A stretch of 64,000 nucleotides of DNA from Limibacillus halophilus. Lineage in GTDB: Bacteria; Pseudomonadota; Alphaproteobacteria; Kiloniellales; CECT-8803. Below are positions 17,538 to 26,361 of the stretch, in pieces. Under the pieces are notes generated by a model. The model was not told the origin of the DNA and did no database searches. It was given only the letters and a program-made list of their open reading frames with translations. The position numbers were made by a program, and so were the translations under genes. The first letter of the stretch is position 1. Each line of letters starts with the position of its first letter. The stretch spans positions 186,001-250,000 of the forward strand of contig NZ_JACHXA010000003.1 in assembly GCF_014191775.1 (NCBI RefSeq). Reading direction: 5' to 3'.

Positions 17538-18152
17538 ATGGAAGTCATTCTGCTTGAGCGGATCGAGAAGTTGGGTCAGATGGGCGACGTCGTCGCCGTC
17601 AAGCCCGGCTTTGCCCGCAACTACCTGCTGCCACAGAACAAGGCCCTGCGCGCCAACAAGGCGAACTTGGCCTACTTCGAAACGCAGCGCGCCCAGCTTG
17701 AAGCCCAGAACCTCGAACGCAAGAAAGATGCGGACCAGGTTGCCGAAAAGCTCGAAGGTCTGTCGGTGGTGATTATTCGCCAAGCCGGCGACACCGGACA
17801 GCTTTACGGTTCGGTTTCAGCCCGCGACATCATGGAAGCCGTTACCGAAGCGGGCTTCACGATTGAGCGTCGCCATGTCGTGCTCGACAAGGCTATCAAG
17901 GTTCTTGGACTGCACCCGATCCGTATTCGGTTGCACCCGGAAGTGGTGGTCGAGATCACGGTCAATGTGGCCCGTTCCACCACCGAAGCCGAACAGCAGG
18001 TCGCTTCCGGCCAGATGGTGACGGCCCAGGCGCAGTTCGAAGCCGAGGAAGCCGCTATCGAGGAAGCCTTGGAACTGGCTGAAGAAGCCGATGCCGAGGA
18101 AGAAGCTGCCGAGGACGTTGGCAGTGACGAAGATGATGAGGCCAAGGCCTGA
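17538..18152 (+). CDS. rplI: 50S ribosomal protein L9
   Basis: A 204-residue L9. The N-terminal domain [20 protein letters not shown] with [18 protein letters not shown] binds 23S rRNA; the central helix and C-terminal domain follow to about residue 150. The last ~50 residues are a Glu/Ala-rich acidic tail ([20 protein letters not shown]) that makes this protein longer than the roughly 150 residues of E. coli L9; acidic L9 tails occur in other Alphaproteobacteria. It is the last gene of rpsF-rpsR-rplI, and a strong terminator follows 26 bp downstream. Confidence 0.98.
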   Translation: MEVILLERIEKLGQMGDVVAVKPGFARNYLLPQNKALRANKANLAYFETQRAQLEAQNLERKKDADQVAEKLEGLSVVIIRQAGDTGQLYGSVSARDIMEAVTEAGFTIERRHVVLDKAIKVLGLHPIRIRLHPEVVVEITVNVARSTTEAEQQVASGQMVTAQAQFEAEEAAIEEALELAEEADAEEEAAEDVGSDEDDEAKA

Positions 18153-18177
18153 TCTTTATCTTCCGGGCTAAGGAATT

Positions 18178-18212
18178 AAGGCGCTCCACATAGGCGGGGC
18201 GCCTTTTTCTTT
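18178..18212 (+). terminator. Rho-independent terminator of rpsF-rpsR-rplI
   Basis: AAGGCGCTCC (18178-18187) pairs with GGGGCGCCTT (18196-18205), 10 bp with one G-T wobble, around an 8-nt loop. The downstream arm runs into TTTTTCTTT. This is the clearest plus-strand terminator in the window. Confidence 0.9.
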
Positions 18213-18278
18213 GCCTGGACAGTCGGCAGGGGCAGCCCTATCTTTCAAGTTGGTAATCCTGATTGAAAGTGCCGTGCC

Positions 18279-18824
18279 ATGTACCGCGACCATACCCTCA
18301 TTCCATCGGAAGCGATCCGCCTGCTAGCCTTGGGTTTGCTTGCGGAAGCCCCTCTCCAGTATGCCGATCTGGCCCGGGAAGTACGGCACGTCACTGCACG
18401 TCTAGTGGGGCCGTCACTCGATCTGATCGGTGCGCCGCTGGAACTCTTGAAGGTTGAAGGTTTGGTGCAGACCCTAGAGGGCCAAGGCACTGCGGATAAT
18501 CCCCAGTTCAAGATCACCGATAGCGGGCGGCAGGAAATTGAGCGCCTGTTGGGTGCTGGCGTTCGTGCTGCTTCCTCGGACATCAACAAGCTGATCCTGG
18601 CGATCAAACTGCGTTTCATGCATCTGCTGCCAAGGGCGGCACAAGCCCTGCAGGCGGACATGCTGGTCGAGGTTGCGGAGAAGGAGTTGACGAGATTGCG
18701 CGACCTCTTGCAAAGCGGTAGCGGCGCACACAGCAGGCTACCGGCCTGGTTGACACTGGAAATCGCACAGGCCGAGGCGCGATTGGCTTGGTTCCGCGAC
18801 CTACACGACGAACTGCAAGATTGA
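18279..18824 (+). CDS. PadR-like winged-helix protein (putative regulator)
   Basis: A 181-residue protein. Residues ~10-75 read as a winged helix (AIRLLALGLLAEAPLQYADLAREV, then a recognition segment and PQFKITDSGRQEIERLL as wing), and the C-terminus has a helical segment, LTLEIAQAEARLAWFRDLHD, like the dimerisation region of PadR regulators. No ligand can be inferred. It stands alone after the rplI terminator and converges with the SDR remnant. Assignment to PadR is by pattern only; it could be another winged-helix family. Confidence 0.6.
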   Translation: MYRDHTLIPSEAIRLLALGLLAEAPLQYADLAREVRHVTARLVGPSLDLIGAPLELLKVEGLVQTLEGQGTADNPQFKITDSGRQEIERLLGAGVRAASSDINKLILAIKLRFMHLLPRAAQALQADMLVEVAEKELTRLRDLLQSGSGAHSRLPAWLTLEIAQAEARLAWFRDLHDELQD

Positions 18825-18837
18825 CGGCCCGGTTCGG

Positions 18838-19053
18838 TTAATAGAGATGCTGGCCGCCCGTCACGAAAACCTCGGTTCCCGTCACATAGCCAAAATCACT
18901 GCTGCATAGCTGAAAGACCGAGGCGAAACCTTCTTCGCATGAGCAGGTAATGATTCGCCATTGTTCGTCGGAGAAACGCTTGACGGTAGCGTGGCCGATC
19001 CCCCGGCTGGCGCCCGTCAGGACCAAAGTTTCTCGGGCTTTGCGAGAACTCAA
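18838..19053 (-). pseudogene. Short-chain dehydrogenase remnant with internal in-frame deletion
   Basis: The 71 codons join an SDR N-terminus (ETLVLTGASRGIGHATVKRF, the NAD(P)-binding loop) directly to an SDR C-terminus (SDFGYVTGTEVFVTGGQHLY, the last strand and tail). The roughly 180 residues that should lie between, including NNAG and the Ser/Tyr/Lys triad, are missing. The join is near residues 36-44. The only available start is TTG at 19053. The product cannot be a working SDR; it is probably decaying, unless the short peptide has been retained for another reason. Its original substrate is unknown. Confidence 0.75.
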
Positions 19054-19154
19054 AATGGCCTGGAGGCTAACAGCTTCATCAAAGGCGTGGGAGTCCTATC
19101 ATGGCGACCCGGGCCACACAGATCCGATAAGGCACCGACAGGGTCTTCAAGAAC

Positions 19155-19529
19155 TCAATCCAACGGGCGAACCGAAACGACCCGGAAGGTTTGCAAATCA
19201 CCGTCATGCTCGCGAATCGAGACGTACTCACCGGGCTTGAAGGCATGGTCGGCGAAGCGATACCCCGCCTCGTCCTCATCCGAATCGCCGTTCACGTCGT
19301 AGTGAAAGGCCCAATGTCCGCCGCGGGTGCGTACCAGATGCCCAACTTCATCAGGTTCGCCCTGCCAGAAGCGGTGGACCCGGCAACGCGCGCGCTCTTT
19401 TCGCCATTCCTCTACGTCAATCCGGCTATCATCAGCCAAAGGGGCGATAAACTCGTAACCGTGACGATTGCTCCCTTCCGGGTGCTGTGGATCGCGTGCC
19501 AACTCCAATCTGATACGTTCCAGCGTCAT
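19155..19529 (-). CDS. Conserved hypothetical protein (124 aa)
   Basis: A 124-residue polar, cytoplasmic protein rich in Asp, Glu, Arg and His (FIAPLADDSRIDVEEWRKE, CRVHRFW, HWAFHYDVNGDSDEDEAGYR). It has no signal peptide or membrane segment. The pattern of short beta strands ending in DGDLQTFRVVSVRPLD suggests a small beta-rich fold. From memory, similar unnamed proteins occur widely in Alphaproteobacteria. ATG 19529 has a GAGG site upstream. It is followed on the same strand by the SDR remnant. Function unknown. Confidence 0.75.
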   Translation of the reverse strand: MTLERIRLELARDPQHPEGSNRHGYEFIAPLADDSRIDVEEWRKERARCRVHRFWQGEPDEVGHLVRTRGGHWAFHYDVNGDSDEDEAGYRFADHAFKPGEYVSIREHDGDLQTFRVVSVRPLD

Positions 19530-19592
19530 GACTAACCTCGTCCTTCGTAGGCTTTATAACTCCAACTCCAACTCTGAGAACGCCGACCAACC

Positions 19593-20462
19593 TCAGTGGG
19601 CCATGAGGACCGGCATGCCGGCAGACCGCAGTACGCTCTCGGTCACACCCCCAAAAATGAACTCACGCAATCGGCTGTGACCGTAACCACCCATCACCAA
19701 GGTATCGGCACCGGCAGCGGCGGCCGTTTCGAGAAGAACAGCCCCGGTATCGCCACTGTCCGACGGCACTATCTTAGACTTCGCACTCAATCCATGGCAT
19801 GCCAAGTACCGGGATAGGGCTCCTAGGTCACTGGTTTTGCCGCTTTCTTCTACTGCCACCATGGTGATCTGCTGAGCATCGGATAGAAACGGTAATGCCG
19901 CAGCAACCGCACGGGTCGCAAAGGCCGAGCCGTCCCAAGCTATGGCAATGTGCCGCATAGCCGCGCCAACGCCACCTGGCGGAATGAGCAAGACCGCACG
20001 GCCGGTTTCCATGAGCGCAGCTTCCACGCAAACCGTCGCATAGGCATCCTCCTCCAGATCCGGACGATCCAGGACGATCAAATCGCGATAGGGGGCAGCA
20101 GCCTTTACGATCTCGGTCTCCGATCCCTGTAGGGCTTGCCAGGTAATTGAGAACCCCGGGCGCCCCGTGCCCACACTGGCTTCCAATAATTGCTGCCCTT
20201 TAGAAGCGGCTAACGCCTCGGCGGCTTTTCTAGCTTTACTGCGACGCGCATGGCCTTCCTGCTCATTACGCTCGATTACATCTTGGATCATCCCCGCTGC
20301 CATGCCCTCTCCAACCATCGGCAAGGCCATACGCGGATCCAAAGACACATGCAGGATATCCAGCACGGCATCAGCGCGCTCGGCAACCTCAGCGGCAGCC
20401 TTGAGGCAACCCTCCGTGCGCGCGCCACCACTCGCAATAACCAGAACCGCAGCGATCGGCAT
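19593..20462 (-). CDS. Universal stress protein (UspA family, tandem)
   Basis: A 289-residue protein with two Usp-like halves. The second half is the better conserved, with HIAIAWDGSAFATRAVAAAL near residue 155 and the nucleotide-loop-type ending ADTLVMGGYGHSRLREFIFG near 250; the first half, MPIAAVLVIASGGARTEG, is divergent. Such proteins help survival under starvation, low oxygen or oxidative stress; ligand and mechanism are usually unknown. ATG 20462 is chosen because GGAAGGAG precedes it. The upstream region carries an FNR-like box and a well-placed -10, suggesting induction when oxygen falls. Confidence 0.9.
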   Translation of the reverse strand: MPIAAVLVIASGGARTEGCLKAAAEVAERADAVLDILHVSLDPRMALPMVGEGMAAGMIQDVIERNEQEGHARRSKARKAAEALAASKGQQLLEASVGTGRPGFSITWQALQGSETEIVKAAAPYRDLIVLDRPDLEEDAYATVCVEAALMETGRAVLLIPPGGVGAAMRHIAIAWDGSAFATRAVAAALPFLSDAQQITMVAVEESGKTSDLGALSRYLACHGLSAKSKIVPSDSGDTGAVLLETAAAAGADTLVMGGYGHSRLREFIFGGVTESVLRSAGMPVLMAH

Positions 20463-20505
20463 GACCTGTCTCCTTCCCTTACTGGCTCGCTCTGAACTCA
20501 ATAGC

Positions 20506-20548
20506 AGTATCAGGCCGGGTCAGCGTAGACGACAATGACCTACATCAA
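20506..20548 (-). promoter_or_regulatory. FNR/FixK-like box and -10 element before the stress protein gene
   Basis: On the minus strand TTGATGTAGGTCAT (20548-20535) matches the FNR-family pattern TTGAT-N4-ATCAA at eight of ten fixed positions. GATACT (20511-20506) is a -10-like hexamer downstream. A start site near 20499 would place the box centre at about -42, the class II activator position. The box lies 73-86 nt before the ATG of the universal stress protein. Confidence 0.6.
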
Positions 20549-20587
20549 ACAAGTACATTCGACTAAAGGAATTCAAGACCAAGTGGG

Positions 20588-21526
20588 CTAGCGAACCGCG
20601 GAAGATTCCTCTTCGATGCCGAAAGGGTCTTGGTGAATCAGAATTTCCGCGTCGGGAAAGGCAGCCTGCAGCTCCGCCTCTACGGTGTCGGATACGACGT
20701 GGGCGCGCCACAGGCTCATGGCGCCACTCATTTCAATATGAAGTTGGATGAATTTTTGCGGACCAGCGGCTCGGGTCTTTAATTCGTGGAGGCTGAGCAC
20801 ATCCGGATGCGCCAGGACGATATCCTTGATTATTTGCCGCTCCTCGGGCTCCAACTCTCTATCCATCAGCATATCCATCGCGCCGCGCGCGATCTGCCAA
20901 GCGTTCCAGACAATATAGGCGGCAATGCCCAGGGCAAAGGCGGGATCGACCCACAAGAGGTCGAACTGACTGACAATAACCAGCGCGACAATCACTGCGA
21001 TATTGACCAGTACATCGCCCGCGTAATGCAGCGAATCGGCACTGATAGCCAGCGAGTCGGTCCGGCGGACGACGAAGCGTTGATAGCGCACCAGGATCAA
21101 GGTCAGGACAATGGAAAATATCATCACACCAATGCCGATGTCGGACGACGCCACCGGTTGCGGCGCATAAAGCCGCTTGCCGGCCTCAACCAAAAGAAAG
21201 ATGGCTGACCCCGTAATAAAGGCCGCCTGGGCCAGTGCCGCCAACGGCTCGGCTTTGCCATGACCAAAGCGGTGCTCACGGTCTGGCGGCGTCAGAGCCT
21301 GCCGGACCGCAAATAAATTGACCAGCGATGCAAAGGCGTCGAGCAGCGAATCGATCAGTGTCGAAAGCATCGCGACCGACCCGGTCAGCAACCAAGCGGC
21401 CAGCTTCACGACGATCAGGATACCGGCAACCGAGACCGAAGCGTAGGTAGCCCGCCGCATGAGGGTTGCCTTATGCGCCTGTCCCTGGGCCTCTGCCTGC
21501 CTTGCTGCGGTTTCAAACTCGGTCAT
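20588..21526 (-). CDS. Cation diffusion facilitator metal exporter (FieF-like)
   Basis: A 312-residue CDF transporter exporting divalent cations (Zn, Fe, Cd or Mn) by proton exchange at the inner membrane. Metal-site motifs are visible: DSLLD in TM2 (DxxxD) and HYAGD in TM5 (HxxxD), as in FieF/YiiP, plus HRFGHGKAEPLA in the loop. A C-terminal cytoplasmic domain with HELKTR and HIEMSG follows. ATG 21526 (MTEFETAARQ) is preferred because the longer frame starts inside pdxH; it then begins 26 bp after the pdxH stop. Six membrane helices are predicted. Confidence 0.92.
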   Translation of the reverse strand: MTEFETAARQAEAQGQAHKATLMRRATYASVSVAGILIVVKLAAWLLTGSVAMLSTLIDSLLDAFASLVNLFAVRQALTPPDREHRFGHGKAEPLAALAQAAFITGSAIFLLVEAGKRLYAPQPVASSDIGIGVMIFSIVLTLILVRYQRFVVRRTDSLAISADSLHYAGDVLVNIAVIVALVIVSQFDLLWVDPAFALGIAAYIVWNAWQIARGAMDMLMDRELEPEERQIIKDIVLAHPDVLSLHELKTRAAGPQKFIQLHIEMSGAMSLWRAHVVSDTVEAELQAAFPDAEILIHQDPFGIEEESSAVR

Positions 21527-21552
21527 GGACTGATTATCGCGCGCCCCTCCCG

Positions 21553-22140
21553 TCAGGGAAAGAGCCGCTCCGTCGTCCAAGTTCCGTCGGGCTGGCGATA
21601 GAAGACCAGGCGATCATGCAAACGAAAAGCGCCATCCTTCCAGAACTCGATCAAGCGGGGCATGACCCTAAAACCCGACCAGTATGGCGGCCTGGGTACG
21701 GCGCCGATGGCATACTTCGCTGCGTACTGGGCAACACGTTTCTCCAACTCGAAACGACTTTCCACCGGCCGCGACTGCTGGCTTGCCCAGGCGCCGATCT
21801 GACTGCTGCGATGCCTCGTGGAAAAATAGGCGTCTGCTTCTGATTCCGTGACCTGCTCGACCGGTCCTTCGATTCGCACCTGTCGACGCAGGCTCTTCCA
21901 ATGAAACAACAGGGCCGCCATGCCATGGTTCAGCAACTGCCTACCCTTTCGGCTTTCGTAATTGGTGTAGAACACAAACCCCCGCTCATCGAAGCCCTTT
22001 AGCAAAACCATACGCGACGACGGCATTCCATCCTCGCCAACGGTTGAAAGCGCCATCCCTTCAGGGTCATTGGGTTCGCTGCCCCTAGCCTCTTCAAGCC
22101 AAGCAGAGAATAATTCAAAGGGGTTGTCTTTTTCATTCAT
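21553..22140 (-). CDS. pdxH: Pyridoxamine 5'-phosphate oxidase
   Basis: A 195-residue FMN-dependent enzyme that oxidises pyridoxine/pyridoxamine 5'-phosphate to pyridoxal 5'-phosphate, in vitamin B6 biosynthesis and salvage. Typical segments are [46 protein letters not shown] and the C-terminal [20 protein letters not shown], with the ending TTERLFP close to the usual RLxP. The length is near the family norm. Gene order leftward is pdxH then the CDF exporter; the gap of 26 bp suggests co-transcription. Confidence 0.96.
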   Translation of the reverse strand: MNEKDNPFELFSAWLEEARGSEPNDPEGMALSTVGEDGMPSSRMVLLKGFDERGFVFYTNYESRKGRQLLNHGMAALLFHWKSLRRQVRIEGPVEQVTESEADAYFSTRHRSSQIGAWASQQSRPVESRFELEKRVAQYAAKYAIGAVPRPPYWSGFRVMPRLIEFWKDGAFRLHDRLVFYRQPDGTWTTERLFP

Positions 22141-22267
22141 CGCCTAAGTTCCTACAGCCATCGCCGTTTCCGCGCCGCGAATCTCACAACGCCGTCGCCT
22201 GTCACTTTCATATATCCCGGCGCAAGGATAACCGCCAGGGTCCGCACCAAATACCTGCAATCGCCTC

Positions 22268-22320
22268 GGGGATGCCCGGGGATGCCCGGGGATGCCCGGG
22301 AATGCCCTGGGGATGCCGGC
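22268..22320. repeat. 10-bp tandem repeat, GATGCCCGGG
   Basis: Three exact tandem copies of GATGCCCGGG occupy 22271-22300, followed by a degenerate AATGCCCTGG and a partial GGATGCCGGC, with a further partial copy before. The array lies in the 270-bp gap between divergent pdxH and the glycine-zipper lipoprotein gene. Copy number is likely to vary between strains. The rest of the gap shows no gene. Confidence 0.85.
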
Positions 22321-22410
22321 CACAATTCTGTCGTAAAATAATGCAGAATATGATCTGAAGCGGGCGATCAACTGATTCCCCCGTACGCGGGGAGAGGGAA
22401 GGAATAGGAA

Positions 22411-22875
22411 ATGGCACTGAAAACCTTTGCTGTCGTCGGTCTTGCTGGCCTTATCCTGGCCGGGTGTGAACAAGGCCCGAAGCAGACCATCGGCACGCTT
22501 GCCGGTGCTGCCGGCGGTGCGGCCATAGGCTCTCAAATCGGCTCCGGTTCCGGACGACACGTCGCTATTGCGCTGGGTACACTCGCAGGCGCCATGTTGG
22601 GCGGCGAAATCGGTCGCCAACTCGATGAGCGTGATCAGTTGCTTTACAGCCAGGCTTACGAAGATGCCAAGACTGCACCGATAGGCGAGACCATCATCTG
22701 GTCGAACCCGGAAAGCGGCAACAAAGGTGCGATTACCCCCGTGCGCGACGGCACGACGGGCTCCGGTAAATACTGCCGCGAGTTCCAGCAGACCGTGATT
22801 ATCGCCGGCGAACCGCAGCAGGCTTACGGGGTCGCTTGCCGCCAACCCGACGGTACCTGGCAGATCGTTCAGTAA
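22411..22875 (+). CDS. Glycine zipper 2TM lipoprotein (17-kDa antigen type)
   Basis: A 154-residue lipoprotein. The signal ends in a lipobox, LILAGC, with the lipidated Cys near residue 19. A glycine zipper follows (GTLAGAAGGAAIGSQIG and GTLAGAMLGGEIGRQLD, about residues 29-70), then a C-terminal globular part with two Cys (KYCREFQQTV and GVACRQPDGTWQIVQ) typical of the Rickettsia 17-kDa surface antigen family. It is expected in the outer membrane. AAGGAATAGGAA precedes the ATG. A 10-bp tandem repeat lies about 90 bp upstream. Exact function is unknown. Confidence 0.9.
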   Translation: MALKTFAVVGLAGLILAGCEQGPKQTIGTLAGAAGGAAIGSQIGSGSGRHVAIALGTLAGAMLGGEIGRQLDERDQLLYSQAYEDAKTAPIGETIIWSNPESGNKGAITPVRDGTTGSGKYCREFQQTVIIAGEPQQAYGVACRQPDGTWQIVQ

Positions 22876-22913
22876 AGCCAGGGCATTTGTCCGGGCACAG
22901 GACCTCCCGAGCG

Positions 22914-24257
22914 TCACTCCGCCGCGCCGGCGATCTTTGCGTCAGACTGCTCGCCCGCTTCACCACGCCCAACGTCGGCCTGCGGGCAAGCCTCCAGCAC
23001 TTCGATCAAGGGCGTATCCTCGACAGCCCTGATGGCGGAGTTTTGTCGCGCGACCAGTGATACTGCCGCCGGTTCCCACTGCGGATAGGTGTCGTGCGTC
23101 AAGCCGAGCGTCTTGGTCAAATCGCCCAAGGTTGCACTGCGCAAATCCCTCGAAAGCAGCCATCGCCCGCGCGAGGTTCGTTCTACGTATCCACTTTTCC
23201 GCAGTCGCCCGATCACATCATCCAGCTCGCCCGGCAATACCGGCAGTCCACGGCTCCAAACTTGAACCTTTAAGGCACGCCCTTTCGTGCTGGCCTCTTG
23301 CAGCCTTACCAGCAGCGATAGCGCCAACGGCAAGCGGTCGGCTGCCGCTATCAACCGCCCGGCCCGGCTGGAAACAGCCCCCCATTCCCCAAGCGCTGCG
23401 GCCACCTCCGCGCCTAACAGGACCACGACCCAAACAAAGTACATCCAAAGAAGAAAAATCGGTATTGCGGCCAAAGCGCCGTATATCACCTGATAGGATG
23501 GGAACGCTTCGATATAAGCTGCAAAGGCCAGCTTCATAGCCTCGAATAGGCAGGCCGCGACCGATGCGCCCGCTAAACCGTGCAGCCAGCGAATCGATCG
23601 ATTGGGAAGTACGACGAACAGAAGCGTGAAGGCCATGGCGTTCAAAATGATCGCGACCATGCGACTAAGGCCCAGCGTTCCTATCCCAAAAGCCTCGGCG
23701 CCCGACATGTGCACCATCGTGAAGAGGTAACCGGAAATAGTGATCGACAGGCCGATCAGGATGGGACCGATGGTCAACATGGCCCAATAGATCAAAAGGC
23801 GAATAATGATCGGTCTGGGCTCTGTGACCCGCCAAATCATGTTCAGCGCGGTATGAATCCGCATCAACAGCAACACCGCGGTAACCGCCAGCGCCGCGAT
23901 CCCGGTCCCCGTCATGGTGCGGGCGTTATCGACAAACTCCACCAGCCTTGCCGAAACATCTCCCTGTTGATCAGCGGGAAATGTATCGATAATGGCCAAC
24001 TCAATTGCCGCGCGCGTCTCTTCAAACGCCGGGAAGGCCGCCAGCATCGCCAAGCCAATGGCTACCAGCGGTACTATGGCCAGAAGGCTGGTGTAACTGA
24101 GGCTTGCGGCCAGTCCGGGTCCATCGTCTCCGAGAAAACGTTTGAAGACAAAGCTGAGAAAACTCCAGAACCCCTGCAAGCTGGTCCCAGGCTTGCTTCT
24201 TACAATCTTTGTCAGCCGACCAACGCTTTGCGGATCGTTACCTGTTTCCAATGTCAT
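22914..24257 (-). CDS. YihY/BrkB family inner-membrane protein
   Basis: A 447-residue membrane protein with the YihY/BrkB domain (about residues 30-300; six hydrophobic helices, with GDDGPGLAASLSYTSLLAIV and YGALAAIPIFLLWMYFVWVV typical) followed by a ~130-residue cytoplasmic C-terminal domain that looks like a winged helix (LDDVIGRLRKSGYVERTSRG). Older literature names this family ribonuclease BN, but that activity belongs to another gene; the real role of YihY is unknown. It converges with the lipoprotein gene and diverges from fabI. Confidence 0.9.
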   Translation of the reverse strand: MTLETGNDPQSVGRLTKIVRSKPGTSLQGFWSFLSFVFKRFLGDDGPGLAASLSYTSLLAIVPLVAIGLAMLAAFPAFEETRAAIELAIIDTFPADQQGDVSARLVEFVDNARTMTGTGIAALAVTAVLLLMRIHTALNMIWRVTEPRPIIIRLLIYWAMLTIGPILIGLSITISGYLFTMVHMSGAEAFGIGTLGLSRMVAIILNAMAFTLLFVVLPNRSIRWLHGLAGASVAACLFEAMKLAFAAYIEAFPSYQVIYGALAAIPIFLLWMYFVWVVVLLGAEVAAALGEWGAVSSRAGRLIAAADRLPLALSLLVRLQEASTKGRALKVQVWSRGLPVLPGELDDVIGRLRKSGYVERTSRGRWLLSRDLRSATLGDLTKTLGLTHDTYPQWEPAAVSLVARQNSAIRAVEDTPLIEVLEACPQADVGRGEAGEQSDAKIAGAAE

Positions 24258-24321
24258 GGCATTAGTCTAAACCAGCAACGGCTGAGGCGGAAACACTGGC
24301 TGCACATCAGTTTCCCGGAAT

Positions 24322-24349
24322 TTGACCACTGATGCCTTTGGTGTAGGAT
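24322..24349 (+). promoter_or_regulatory. Candidate sigma-70 promoter for fabI-aroC
   Basis: TTGACC (24322-24327) and TAGGAT (24344-24349) are separated by 16 bp in the divergent yihY/fabI gap, about 65 bp before the fabI start. No repressor site was recognised. Confidence 0.5.
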
Positions 24350-24413
24350 GCCTAACAGTGCTGGGTTAGCCTTGGCAGGCTCGATTCTTCCTGGTTTTCA
24401 ATGAGGATTTTTG

Positions 24414-25253
24414 ATGACGGATTCCCAACCTCTGATGACCGGCAAACGTGGTCTGGTCATGGGTGTGGCCAATGACCGCTCGATCGCTTGGGGTATCGCC
24501 AAAGCAGTGCATGCACAAGGCGCCGAACTCGCGTTCACCTATCAAGGCGATGCCTTGAAGAAACGTGTTGTCCCCTTAGCGGAGGCCACCGGCAGTCGCA
24601 TAGTCCTGCCATGCGATGTGACCGACGACGCCAGTGTCGATGCGGTTTTTGACGAGTTGCAGGATAAGTGGGGCGGCCTGGATTTCGTCGTGCACGCCAT
24701 CGCCTATGCCGACAAAGAGGAACTTAAGGGCAAGTATCTTAACACCAGCCGAGACAACTTCCTGCGCAGCCTGGATATCTCCTGTTTCTCCTTTACTACC
24801 ATTTGCCGTCGCGCAGCAGCGCTGATGAACGAGGGAGGCAGCCTCCTAACGCTTTCCTATTACGGCGCCGAGCGGGTTATGCCGCACTACAACGTGATGG
24901 GCGTCGCAAAAGCGGCGTTGGAGGCCAGCGTGCGCTATCTGGCCGCCGATTTAGGCGAGCAGAATATCCGTGTGAACGCGATTTCCGCCGGCCCCATAAA
25001 GACGCTCGCGGCGTCGGGTATCGGCGATTTTCGCTACATCCTGCGTTGGAATGAGTTGAACTCCCCTTTACGTCGCAACGTCTCCATAGAGGATGTCGGC
25101 GGCGCAGGCCTGTATTTGCTCAGTGATCTCTCGAGCGGTGTCACCGGCGAGGTTCATCACGTCGATTCGGGTTACAATGTGATTGGCATGATGGCGGTTG
25201 ACGCGGCCAGCGATGTTCGCGAACTGCTGTCCGGTCTCGACACCAAGGCCTGA
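24414..25253 (+). CDS. fabI: Enoyl-ACP reductase (NADH)
   Basis: A 279-residue FabI, the last step of the fatty acid elongation cycle and the target of triclosan. Features: [21 protein letters not shown]-terminal nucleotide loop, [15 protein letters not shown], and the Tyr-x6-Lys catalytic pair in [19 protein letters not shown] with an upstream Tyr in [11 protein letters not shown] 24414 follows GAGGA; the preceding TTG is also in frame but less likely. It is far from the other fab genes at 13-16 kb, and aroC follows after 16 bp, so the two are probably one operon. Confidence 0.97.
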   Translation: MTDSQPLMTGKRGLVMGVANDRSIAWGIAKAVHAQGAELAFTYQGDALKKRVVPLAEATGSRIVLPCDVTDDASVDAVFDELQDKWGGLDFVVHAIAYADKEELKGKYLNTSRDNFLRSLDISCFSFTTICRRAAALMNEGGSLLTLSYYGAERVMPHYNVMGVAKAALEASVRYLAADLGEQNIRVNAISAGPIKTLAASGIGDFRYILRWNELNSPLRRNVSIEDVGGAGLYLLSDLSSGVTGEVHHVDSGYNVIGMMAVDAASDVRELLSGLDTKA

Positions 25254-25269
25254 CAAGGCGGGAAGAACG

Positions 25270-26358
25270 ATGTCCGGAAACTCCTTCGGCGAGTCCTTTC
25301 GCTTCACGACCTGGGGTGAGAGCCACGGGCCCGAGATCGGCTGCGTAATCGACGGCACACCGCCGTTGATCCCACTTGCCGAGGAAGACCTGCAGGTGTG
25401 GCTGGAGAAACGCAAGCCCGGACAGTCTCGTTACACCACGCAACGGCGCGAATCCGACCGGGTCAAGATCGTCTCAGGCGTCTTCGAGGGCAAGACCACA
25501 GGCACACCCATTGGTCTGATTATCGAAAACGAGGACCAGCGCTCCAAGGATTACGGGGAAATCGCCGACAAGTTCCGCCCCGGACACGCCGATTACACTT
25601 ACTGGCAAAAGTACGGGATACGCGATTACCGCGGCGGCGGTCGCTCCTCCGCGCGCGAGACCGCGATGCGCGTCGCAGCGGGTGGGGTCGCCCGTAAGGT
25701 CCTGCAGCATGTTCTGGGATCGTCCCTAACCATTCGCGGGTCGCTGGTTCAGATGGGGGCCCATCGCATAAACCGTGATCGCTTTGATTGGGGCGAGGTT
25801 GATCGCAATCCCTTTTTCTGCGCCGATGCCGATGCTGCTGCCGAGTGGGGCGATTACCTGGATGGGATACGCAAAAAAGGGTCATCCGTCGGTGCCGTAA
25901 TCGAAGTCGTGGCCAGCGGTGTTCCTGCCGGCTTGGGCGAGCCCGTTTACGACAAGGTTGATGCCGATCTGGCCAAAGCCATGATGTCGATCAACGCCGT
26001 CAAAGCCGTGGAGATCGGTGCTGGGTTCGGCTCCGCAAGCCTGTCCGGCGAGGAGAATGCCGACGAGATTCGTATGGTGGACGGTGCACCTCGTTTTCTC
26101 TCTAACAATGCCGGCGGCGTTCTGGGCGGCCTGACCACGGGCCAGGACATCGTGGTGCGTTTCGCCGTCAAACCGACCAGTTCGATCCTCAGCCCGCGCA
26201 AGACCATCGACCGCCATGGCGCCGAAACCGAAATCGTCACAAAGGGTCGCCACGACCCGTGTGTCGGCATCCGTGCGGTTCCCGTCGGCGAAGCCATGAT
26301 GGCCTTGGTCCTGGCAGACCACGTACTGCGCCATCGCGGTCAGATCGGAAAGCTCTGA
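25270..26358 (+). CDS. aroC: Chorismate synthase
   Basis: A 362-residue FMN-dependent chorismate synthase, the last shikimate pathway step (EPSP to chorismate). Diagnostic segments are [20 protein letters not shown] at the start, [20 protein letters not shown] near residue 125 and [14 protein letters not shown] near 305, with [17 protein letters not shown] near the end. ATG 25270 gives the standard N-terminus ([10 protein letters not shown]), so upstream in-frame codons within fabI are not used. It is downstream of fabI by 16 bp and precedes a GNAT gene by 3 bp. Confidence 0.98.
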   Translation: MSGNSFGESFRFTTWGESHGPEIGCVIDGTPPLIPLAEEDLQVWLEKRKPGQSRYTTQRRESDRVKIVSGVFEGKTTGTPIGLIIENEDQRSKDYGEIADKFRPGHADYTYWQKYGIRDYRGGGRSSARETAMRVAAGGVARKVLQHVLGSSLTIRGSLVQMGAHRINRDRFDWGEVDRNPFFCADADAAAEWGDYLDGIRKKGSSVGAVIEVVASGVPAGLGEPVYDKVDADLAKAMMSINAVKAVEIGAGFGSASLSGEENADEIRMVDGAPRFLSNNAGGVLGGLTTGQDIVVRFAVKPTSSILSPRKTIDRHGAETEIVTKGRHDPCVGIRAVPVGEAMMALVLADHVLRHRGQIGKL

Positions 26359-26361
26359 ACC

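Noticed and set aside
22268-22320. CRISPR-like array
   Set aside because: The units are 10-bp direct tandem repeats without spacers, and no cas genes are present.
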